Source of the DNA: Ligustrum vulgare
Lineage: Eukaryota > Streptophyta > Magnoliopsida > Lamiales > Oleaceae
Length of the DNA: 64,000 nt
Direction of reading: 5' to 3'
NCBI GenBank assembly: GCA_963555705.1
Contig: OY743174.1
Coordinates: forward strand, 27,221,608 to 27,285,607
Below, one piece after another: positions 23,834-35,100 of this stretch. The translations under genes were made by a program, and so were the position numbers. Every line of letters starts with the position of its first letter. Within the stretch, counting starts at the first letter, position 1. The notes under the pieces are model-generated. The model searched no databases and was not told the origin of the DNA. It worked only from the letters and a program-made list of their open reading frames with translations.

Positions 23834-24011
23834 ATGGGTAAAGTTTATAAAAGGTCTCTGACGGTGATCTCCTAAAACAACGAGTTCTAAAAATCATAGT
23901 CAAACATACGTAAATAACACAAATTACCATCTAACTTTACCTCAAACAATAGTGGAGAACAATTAGATACTCTTAGTCACATCACTATGAACTAAGGTTT
24001 ACCTCAAGAAT
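23804..24011. repeat. 208-bp flanking duplication, right copy
   Basis: Same length and, by eye, same sequence as 17557-17764. It is followed by TGTTGATTTAAATC, which shares six bases (TGTTGA) with the LTR start. Confidence 0.9.
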
Positions 24012-26154
24012 TGTTGATTTAAATCAAATCTTTAATTAACGATAAAGTTTTTTTATTTTTAAAATAAAAAAAAGAATGTAATGTTTTCGTGATAAAATAT
24101 ATGGTTGAAAATATTTAAATAAATTAGTTGACCATGTTTCGCAAGCAGGTTTTATCAAAGACTTACATGGGTGGACGCGCAGCCCTTATTCACTTAGTAC
24201 TTGCTTCGGTATCTTCGCATGTGATGTAATATATTTCATTCTCTACCTGCTTCTGTTTGCAAGGACCTCGCCAAAAAATCTGTCAATAAATAATTTACAC
24301 TCTATCACCAAAAAGTTAGGTTTCTCCTTATCTGGAATGGACTACATAGAGGTTGTCTTTACTAAAGACTACAAGTGGATACCAGAATTTATCTATTAGT
24401 AATTCAAATAGATTCTAAGTAGTAGCAGGTAAGATAAGAATATCTTCCTTCGCTTCTTGTCTGAGTGAATCTTCTCCGTGTCAATGAGGTGTCATTATCA
24501 TGGAGATCCCATCTCCCTTTATGACTTATCTACAGCTATGAGAGGTTTTCGATCAACAGAATCCAAATACATACAGTCAGTAGAATGACATTGAATAGAT
24601 CTTTACAGTGAAGGTTAGTCTATATTAAGTAATGTCACAACCCAGTCATAAAAGTATGTAGATATCCCTCTAGTTATAATCAATGTTTAAAAAACCCGAT
24701 CGACCGGTTCAACAGAAAAATCAGGAATCGATCGAAAAATCGGCCCGAACTGCACAGAAAATCGTCTATCAAAAAGTCGAGCTGAGAACCGGGATTTTTA
24801 GCGGTAAAATCGCAACTCGGTAACTCGGTCCGATTTTTTTTAAAAAGCCGATTGGTTCTGAATTTAACTAAATCGAGTTTGCAATTATAGTTTTTGCAGT
24901 CAACAGACCTTTATATAAAGTGTTGTTGATGTTCCATTGCCATTTATTTGTTTGTTGAACTGTCCTCTTTCAAATAAGTTATTTTATCTTAATTTTTATT
25001 GTTTTAAATATTTTGAATTAAATTATAGTATAATAAATAAAATTAATAACCATAAATCTATATTTTCTTTGAATTAATAATTCTAAAATTAAATAATATC
25101 GTTGTTATCCTTCTGTGTATTTATTTTTATCTCTAAATAAGTAAATGTTTATTTGTAAAATAATTTTCTTTTGAAGAAAAGTTTACAATTTTTGGAATAA
25201 TTATTCACTTTCAATTGAAACCGGTTCGACCCGGTTCAATCTCCTGACCTTGACCAGTTACCTTTTTCAAGTCGAACTAATTTTCGATTTTCTGAATACT
25301 AGTTAAACTAGAGCCTTCAATAATACTCTAAAGGAGGATGGGACATATGTATATTAAAAAATGATTTAAAAAAATGTGTTGTATATAAACTTGTTCATGA
25401 TCAAGCTTACTAAACAGATAATAATCAATGGTTAATTTAAATACAACCCAATATTGAATATGAAAAAACATGTAGCGCGGAACTCTACGTGAATATTCAA
25501 ATATAGATTTCTTAGACTATGCATTATATCATTGTGTATACGAATGTTACTAATCATTTTGTAATATAAACTACGCTTACACTTGATTTACTCAGGAATA
25601 GAGAACGGATAACAAGATACTTTTAAGGTTGGCACGGCACCTTGCTGTGAGAATATCTACACAACATAAAGACTGAGATAAGTATGCCTTCTTCTAGGAG
25701 TGGGGTTGAGTTTGCAGATGAGAGAGAAGCAAATTTCAGATATGGTTAAGCATAATGGGTACAGGCATAACAAGCAGGGCGAGATCAAAATAGAGAAATT
25801 ACAGCAAGAACACAAAATAAGTTAGTGGCTCAAATTAGCCAGTGGAAGCCTACAGGGCTACAAGGGCAAAATCGATTCCAAGTGCAGAATATCAGCTAAT
25901 GCTTGCCTAATCTGGCGTTGGAACCATCACAAGGGCATATGATGCATACAAGACTATTACAACAAATGATCCAACATCTGGATGCAGGTCCTAATTTCTA
26001 CACTTGGAAAGACACAAAGATCAAGAAAGAAAGAGGTTCAATTTAACCAACACCTACAAGATATAAACCTAACATAGGATTTTACCATTAGAGGTCACAA
26101 CCCATTGCTTCTTCCACCAGGTACAGCAAAAGTGTCTTTCAGAATCATGAATAT
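24012..26154. other. Intergenic sequence downstream of the DUF724 gene
   Basis: No gene seen. 24680-25320 is an unrecognised repeat-like unit with CCGGTTCGACCC/ACCGGTTCAAC motifs near both ends in opposite orientation, perhaps a non-autonomous transposon. 24945-25130 is related to 17215-17435. Confidence 0.5.
24945..25130 (+). repeat. Dispersed AT-rich repeat, copy 2
   Basis: Related to 17215-17435 by ordered matching blocks, inside a larger unit bounded by CCGGTT-containing segments. Confidence 0.6.
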
Positions 26155-29100
26155 TTACAAAGGAGTGGCAGCTAACACTTCAAAATCACACAAAACAGTC
26201 GTGATGCTTTCTTTGAGTTCCTCTAGTTTAGACTTGTAAGAGGTAATTAGGTGATCCTTTGCTTCTTTAGCTGATTCAGCAAGCGAAATCTTCTCTTTAA
26301 GAATCGTCATCTGCTCGTTAATCTTGTTAATCTCTTCATCTGTCTGATTTTTCTCAATATTTTGCTCAGCAATTTGATTCCGAAGTTCCTCCACTTGGGC
26401 TATAAGCTTTTCCCTCTTTTCTATCACTGATACCAACCCAGTTATATGGTCTCGTACTGTGTGAACATCAAATCCATACCTTTCCAAATCAGCAAGGTTC
26501 TCTAAGATGTCGTCAGAAATGCTTTTAGGATCAGTAAGTTGCAAACGTGAAGCTTTTTCCACCACACTGGAAAAGGTTACCATTAGACCTATAGCTAAGC
26601 CTTCGCGAGAACTCTCTTTAGTATGTTGTAGAGGATGGAAATGCGGCTTCTGCGGTATTCTCTGGAAGACATCCATGGATTCAATTGCACTCCAAAGCAT
26701 CACGTTCTTCACAAAAGGCAAGCTTTGCTGCTCACTTTGAATGATCGAGCCTTTATCTCCAGAGGTAGGGATTTGCATATCGGACTCTCTCTGCCTCTCA
26801 CTGCCAACGGTTAGCAAAGCATTTTCATTTTGCATCTTGGCAGTTTCAACACATGGCTCTGCCGTCTTCTTCGCAGGGTATACTCCTGCAAAAAATGAAA
26901 TATTACCAGGCTAACTATACCAAAAAAGTGGTTCAAGCCAAGAAAATGCGTGTTAGCAATTTACTTGAGCCATCAACTGCAGTTGGAGTCTGTATTTCTT
27001 CAATCCATTTTGAAAGAGGTTTATTATCAAATTCTCTGGAGGGTACTCCAGCAATGACTCTATTTAATTCATTCACTACGTGATTTGATTTCGTGGTTTT
27101 ACTTCCAGAAGCATCTAGAGAATCTGCAGAACCTCAAAAAAGGAATGGTCAGCAGAAACAAAATAACGAGTTAAAAAAAAAAAAATTGTAAACCCATTTT
27201 TCCTACAATTTCACTATGCAGTCAATGTGTCCCAAAATATCAAATAAAAGAGTTTAAATGCAACAGGACAACTACCAAAACTCAACTATCATGAAGAAAG
27301 AATCTGCCTGCACAAGAAAAAGTCGGCACCTTGAGAGGCACTAGCATGTCTTCTTCCTCCCTTTGACTTTGAAGAATGCTTCTCATTTGGGTTTATTGAC
27401 TTCTCAACAGCTTTTGCGTCTGACAATTTTGTGTGGGTCTTTTTCATTATACTGCCAGTCCTATTTTTCAACTTTAGAAGACGGTTATTCTTGTCATGCT
27501 TTGTGCTTCTCTGATCATGCGAAAAGCTCCCAATTCCACTTATCTTCATTTCAGCAGTTGTGCATGAACCAACTTCATTTGAGGTACACTCTTTTATGAC
27601 CATTTCATCTGCCACATTATCTCCATTTTGCACACTGCCTATTGACAGGAAATTTCCAATTAGCAAAAACCTAAAAGTGGTGGTCCACAATTTCATCATT
27701 GAAAAGGAATGTACAGACCTGTTACCAGGGTTTGGTGGCTTTTGATCGGAGTCTTTCGCGGCCTTCCTCTCTTTTTCTTATGGAGGCTCTCTTCAGTTTC
27801 TGGCTGTTTACTACCCTAAAAATGCAATGGTATACAAACAAGCTGAAAGAGCATTAAGAGGTTGGATATATTATTTTCTTTCAGTGTGATTGATAATAGG
27901 CAATGAACTCACTTGAACGCTGTGTTTGTCATTGAGAAGAGCACAATCAACTCCAAGAAAAACTTGACAAAGTTGAGCTCTTTAACCCAACTAAAATTGT
28001 TTTTCTTTTCTAAATTTCAAAGGGAAATTTTGATAAATTTGAAGACGAAAAATATTTTGGAAAGGGAAAAATTGGATGCACTCAGCTACCCCAGCTTTAT
28101 TGATTAAAAATAAAAACTAAGCAAAAAGACACTATACATGGAAATATGAAACTTTAATGAAGAACTAATGGATGAATTTAGATTTTCCATTTATATGTAC
28201 TATTTAAATGTGATTAGTGATGAGAATTAGATAGGTGGAAAACATCTGTAATCAATAAATCCAAAAGAAAAAATAAATAAATAATAATAATAATAATAAG
28301 AAGAAGAAGAAGCTGAATTTAAAAATAGCTTTACAAATAAAAGGAAAAGGTAACAAAAAGATAAAAGTTGTAGCGACCGAGAACTTTTACGCAATTCAAA
28401 TAATTATTTTAAAATCATGGAAACGAGCCGCTACGATCTCATCCATTTTTAAGCTAACGTCACGACGCGTTCATCTAGCCAAGTCAAGAAATGTCAAATC
28501 CATTCGATTTTAAATTAAATTCCGAATTTTCAAAATTTTATTACTTTATTTATTTATTTAAATTATTATTTCCAAAATCGCTTTAAATTTCAAAATTTCA
28601 TCAATCTCATTTTATCAGTTTCATTCTCCCGACCCAGTTGATTTCGCGTGCGAATTTTCCTCGAACTACGTGCAATGCTTGTCTAGGTTTTCACACCACC
28701 AACCCCCATCCATCAATCACATCCATCCCATACTTCCACCCACTCCATTATACATCACCAACTTCTCCAAATCTTCACACTTCACCAACTTCAACCCTTC
28801 CATTTTTCCCACCTCTCTCACACGACACCTCCATCTCCATTAGCCACCACCGCAAGCTCCAACCCACCATTTCCAAACCAATGCATCATCACCTCAACCA
28901 CTGCAACCGGCTCAGCTCCATTGCAGCCTCTTCCAGCAACCCCAGGCTCACCATCACCACCTCAATCACCACTGCCACATTTCAGCAGCCGCCACCACTC
29001 ATCGCACCACCACCACACATAACAGCCATCACCACCGCCACCTTCTTCTCCTTCATCATCATCATCATCATCACCACGCCCAAACCATCATCACCACCAC

Positions 29101-32100
29101 CACACGCAGACACCACACCCCAACCACTTCACAGCCACCAGCAAATGCAACCGGCCAGCCACCATAATCAAACCACCATCACCGCCTCAACCAACACTGC
29201 CACAGTCTCCTCCATACCCAAGTTGAACCATCATCACCACCGCCACCTCCAACAAACCGCCACCAACACCACCACCAATCAACCCAAGTTGAGAAATTAT
29301 GACATTGTCAATTGCTTTACAATATTAATGACTCGATTTATTATTTCGAATTGTTTCATAAATGTTTTCAATTTTATCGACCATTACAGTTTATTTAATG
29401 TTGCCAAAAATGAATTTCAGTTATTTATTCCGCAAAAATATTATTTAAAAAGTTAGATCAGACGATGACGTGGTGAACCAGGTATTTAGAACTCGGGGCG
29501 CTACACAAGTAGCTTAAAGGAAAAAAATGAGCAAAGAATAACGAAAAAACTATGAATAAAAAGATAAAAGTTTTGTAGTATGATGGACATCTATGAAGCA
29601 CGAACAAGCCAGACAGGAATGTTTCAAAAAAAAAAAATTCAAATATAAATAGCCCCAGTTTGATGCCCCATTAAAACCTTAGATTGCTTTGTCAATGCGC
29701 GTTTATGTGCGACTATTTGCGCATTACAACGCCTATGCGCGTTTCTTAACGTGTATTCCACTTAGGCGGTCAACAAAAAAAAAAGTTGACCGCATTTTAC
29801 ACATACCACCAATGCGAGGCGTTTTGAAAACGCCCCGTACCCAGGAGGCACCTAATGGTTCCTTTTAGAACAATGTTGTGCACAAACATGTGATATAATA
29901 AAAGGGTATCGATACTACCCACCTCAACCGTTACTATCGCAAATGTGCGACAAAACAAAGGTATGTTGAAGGAAACCAAACTCAATTGCAATTTGGTACG
30001 TCCGTATTGGATCTACATTTATACTAAGCACATCAATGTATTCTGAGGAATAAGCTCGCGTTGAATTGGTGAAATTCGTTGTCAGGACGAAATTGCAACT
30101 GGGCACAATGGACACAGTTTGAAAAGGCAGAAATTGATGCTAAGGTGTTTTTTCTTCATGAAGCGAGGCATAAGTTTGAAGGCACTTTGAGGCATAAGTT
30201 TCATCGTGAACCAAAAAACTTAGTAAAAATATATTAAAATAAACATTCAAAAACATAAACAAAATGTAAAAGTTTCCAGAACAACAAATTACTAAAAGTA
30301 TCAATTTATATATGGACAAAGTAAATCAGTAAAGACAAGTAGCAACGCAGTTAATGAGGGGTGTACATTAAGGCGCAAGCCTAAATAAGTTGAGGTTAAA
30401 GCCTCACTTGGCCCTTAAAAAATACAGGTAGTGAGGCGTTTTTCCAATGTTTCAGCCTGAGGCGTGCCTCAAGGTACAAAAGCGGAACTTTTTTTTAAAC
30501 CATGAGTAGACAACCAATACTTTACAGCCTACGTTAAAGAATATCTTCAATCGAGTTACGTTAGAATTAGTAGAAACTCTTTGGTTGGACATTATCAAAA
30601 TAGTTTGTTACGGTTAAGAAAAAAATTGATATCCGACTTACGTAAATATGATGATGTTATTTCCTTTACTTTGGATCTACATGAAGGAATTAATAAAAGG
30701 TTACATAACTGCAACTGTACATCTTATAGATGCACTTTGGGTTATGCAAAAAATTATTGTTTTTAAGATAATAGAGTATTCTCATAATGCTAACAACATA
30801 TTTAATGTTATATTACAAATTGCTAGAAAATATCGTTATGAAGGTAAAATTTGCTATTTTACATTCGATAATGTTAGTATAAATAAACTTGATGTAGATA
30901 AATTATGTAGGATTCTTAATCCTAAATTTGGAGATTTTTTATTTCATGTTAGATGTGTGTTACATTTTAAGCGTAATTGTTCAAGGTGGAATTAAACATA
31001 TTAAAAAACAAATGAATAGAATTAGGGGTGCGCTAATTGACATTACAATTTCTCCAAGAAACAAGCGTTTGAAAAATTATGTTTACAATTTGGTGAATAC
31101 ACTAAAAATTCATCACTAGCATAGGGCATCGATGAAATTTTACATATTTATTACTTAAATCATGTAAAGGCTCTGAACACTTGATCACTGAATACTATAA
31201 TAGTAGAACTGTTGGAAATGACAATGAGTCAATGTTAACAAAAATGATTGGGAATTTGCTTCTAAAGTCAAAAAGATTTTTGACAAGTTTTTATGATTCA
31301 ACCAATATTATCTAGGGTATACTACCCCCACTAATTCAACAATTTTTGAACGTCTTTTTATTATTGAAAGAAATTTTCATAAATATAGAAATGATTCATT
31401 TTTTTATGTATTGTATTGTTTTCAATAAAACTAAAATTTAGAAAATATTGAGAATGTATACCTATGTTATTTACTTTAACATGCATAATGGACACACTAC
31501 AATTTTAAAGGTACTAAACATATTACTTCAAAAATCAGTAATGCGTTAAACTTAGATTCACCTATCACTTACAATAATTTAGAAAGTATGTTAGTGGACA
31601 TATATGACTTATATGTAACACGCTTGGGTGTTACGGTAAGTCGAACACCCTTCGTGCCAACTGGCAACTCGTTCTATTTCACCTCGAAAAGTAGAAATAG
31701 TGCATCTGTTGGAAGAAACTAGGGATGCACAAGATACTTCTTACAATATGTCCCTGTTTTTCATCAAACATTTGAATCAAGACCATCTCGTCCCGTTACA
31801 GTGTCCGAAGAATTAAAAAATTATTTTAAACAAGAACTAAGTAGGAACGTAGATCCTGCTAATTCTTTACAGCTTTATTTACTTGAATTTTGATGAACGA
31901 ACGAACAGAGATATCCAATTGTTCTACCATTGCGAAAGATCTACTAACACATCTGATTAGCACGATCGCTTCAGAGTCTGATTTCAGTGCAGGTAAACAA
32001 ACTATGTTCGAATGAGCCAATTCAAAGAAGATATTTTGAAAACGTTAATGTAGGCATGACACTCATTTTCGTATACAAAATAAGTATGCCAAAATTGCTA

Positions 32101-35100
32101 GTCAAGTAAATGATCATTAATTTTAATTTCGTTACAATCAACTTTTGTTATTTTCTCAATACTATTTTTATTTCAAAAAAATTGTACACGTAACAAGTTT
32201 GTACAATTTTAACTCCGCATACTTAAAAATTAAATTAAGGCCAATCCCAAAACCGGACAAAGGAGGAGGGGTTTTCAACTAGTCGTTTTTACGGTTCATC
32301 TTATTAAAAAATAAATAAAAAACTCAAACTCGGGCCACGAGCTCAAGGGCCAAGCTCTTGAGAAACAAACCCAGTAGAAGCTCGACTCGTTTCAAAAGAG
32401 CCACAAGCTAGGCTCATCCCTTGGACTAGCTGAGCATGTGGCTTAAAACGAGCCAACTCGGCCAATTGTCATCTCTATGAAAAAGTAAACTCGATCCGAA
32501 GATTGAGTTGGTCAAACTTTTTATACTCAAGTGACTATTTTTTACGTTGACCGTGAAAAGAGGGCTATTTTGAACAACTATGTATCCTAAAGTCATTGCT
32601 ACTGGTAGTATAGTGTTGCTCTTTCTTTATTGTTCAAACATCCAAAATCCCACTAGATTTTTGTCACCAATATTGTCACTCTTAACCACCATGGACTTAA
32701 ATGATTCATTGTGATTGTGAATTATTATTAAGTAATAACTATTAATATTCAAGTTTTCATTTGAAAAAATATAAGTATGTAAGAGTCTATGAAAGTCTTC
32801 TAAATGAAAGTCTTTGAAAGTCTATACAAATCCCCAAATCAATAAAATCTAATGAAGTTCATTAATAATAAATAAATAAATAAATCAAAGTCCTTGAAAG
32901 TCTATACAAATCCCCAAGTCAATAAAACCTAATGAAATTCATTAAAAAATAAATAGATAAAAATCTTTTAAAAAGTTTTTAAAAGTCTTTAAAGACTAGA
33001 CTAAATAAACCCCCCTCCCACCCCACCCCACCCCACCCCAAATATAGGACTGGCCAGGTAACATGGCAGAAAAGTGACATGGAAAGTCCTATCAATGTCA
33101 GTATCAAATACACAAGTCACCAGCACTCCACCCTAGCAGTGACAGTGCTTCACACAGAGAGATTAAAATCACAGTTTTAAGCAACATTTTATTCTTTTTT
33201 TTCAATACCAAAAGAAGGGGCAATAAAAAATTACTCAAAAGCATAAGTTCTATATCAGGTCTTCACATATAGAGGATAATTTAAAATAATTTCTAATAAA
33301 GTTGATATGGAAATACAATTTTGAATGTGCGATAATCTGTACAGCAAACTAACAAAAAACTGGTGTCAAAGATTGCAATGAAATTGAGAGCTTGTTTGGT
33401 AAAGCCAAAAATCTCACAACTTTTCAAAATAAATCTCAATCGTTCATTCTTAGTCAAGCCCACAATTTTTGACATTTCAAATATTTTTAAACCATACATC
33501 CATTAAAAGACCAAAAAAATCACAAAAATCAAAATTTCTCATATTACCAAATAGGCTCCGAAGATAAGTTTTATGGTTGAAAATTAGTTTTAAATAGATT
33601 TTAAGAGATAAGATGTTAAGTTAGAATAGAAACTTCAAAAGTATCCTAGGAATATTATTTTATCTCTCTTGTTAATATTAAATCTGGCAATCTTATAGTG
33701 TGTTCGACGGCTCATTAAACCATTTATAATGGATTATTTGTGTTTTTTAGATAAAATTTTTGGTTAAAAATTGAAGAGAATATGTATGATTAAGTTTGGG
33801 AAATTGTGTAAATTATAAATGACAATTATTGCCATTTATAATGAGGAGCCGAAAGGAAGCTTAGATTTAAAAAATTATTCAGGGATGGTTTAATCTTTTT
33901 AATAAATTTTGTCCCACGAGATTTCATGATTTCAAGACATCAAATGAGTTGACTATGCAAACATCAAATGAGTTGACTATGCAAACAGATGCTTAAATTT
34001 CAATTTACAGAGGAAGAGGCTCCAAGACAACATTCAAAACCATATATAAGTGCCAGTCTCAACATATTCACCTTTATCCTCGGTATTGCTGAATCATTTG
34101 ATTGCTGCTCCTGTTCACTCACAGCCTTCAAAGATACCTTATCAATTGACGGACCATCCCTGTTGAAGCTTAAGCTCGCCTTTCCCGTAGCCAAACCTAT
34201 GATGTACAAAGATCAGTTTCTTCTATAACATACTAATTCAGATCATAAAACAACTAAGAATATTAAAAACCCCATAAATACCTCTTACAACAGATTCTAG
34301 GCTTTTAACTTGTAGTTCTTGGTTTCTTCCTCTTTTCTTCATAGAACCAGATTTAGGGTTATCCTGATTTCAAGACTTCAAGTCAGTTGACCAGGCAAAC
34401 AGGTGCTTAAATACTATTACAAAGGGACTCCTCATCAACAATCAAAATTCAAAACCATACATAAGTGCCAGTCTCATCATATTCACCTTTATCCTCCATA
34501 TCGGTGAATCATTTGATTGCTGCTCCAGTTCACTCACGGGTTTCAAAGATTCCTTATCGATTGATGGACGATTTCTCTTGTCAATTGAGCTCGCCTTTCC
34601 AATTGTCAATCCTATGATGTACAAAGCAGAGTTTCTTTCACACAGATGATAAAGCTTTTCTCACTAACTGAGATCTTAGAACAACTAAACTAAGAAGTCA
34701 AAAATCCTACAAATACCTCCTACACTAGATTCTGGGCTTTTAACTTGATGTTCTCGGGTTTTTCCTCTTTTCTGCATATAACCAGATGTATGATTAACAT
34801 GATTTCAAGACTTCATGTCAGTTGACAATGCAAACAGGTGCTCAAATTTCTATTTAGAGAGGAAGGGACTGCTCGTCAACATTCAAAACTGTATACAAGT
34901 GACAGTCTCATCATATTAACCTTTATCCTCTGTATTACTGAATCATTTGATTGCTGCTCCTGTTCACTCACAGGCGTCAAAGATTCCTTATCAACTGATA
35001 AATGACCCCTTTTGTCACTTGAGCTCCCTTTTCCAGTAGCCAAACCTATGGCGTACAAAGTTCAGTTTCTTCTTTCACACTCGTACAAAAAATTTGTTTT

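Larger units (their letters stand above)
27816..34071 (-). other. 6.3-kb intron of the DUF724 gene, loaded with transposon debris
   Basis: Lies between the last copy of the triplicated module and the AT-hook exon; the splice phases on both sides are 0. Contents, listed separately, are a solo LTR, a hAT transposase relic, a MITE-like element and tandem repeats. 27816-28368 is AT-rich with a TAA/AAG microsatellite at 28285-28312. 29506-30480 carries GCGCGTTT/AGGCG-rich patches and no gene. 32130-33700 has no gene; a C-rich CCCCACCCCA run lies at 33009-33040. Confidence 0.75.

Noticed and set aside
24680..25320. Possible DNA transposon bounded by CCGGTT-containing inverted segments
   Set aside because: Inverted ends are short and imperfect and I found no clear target duplication, so it is mentioned only within the intergenic entry.
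28638..29456. 272-codon plus-strand ORF rich in Pro, Thr and His
   Set aside because: Lies wholly within a solo LTR and reflects CCA/CAC-rich low-complexity DNA; no domain.
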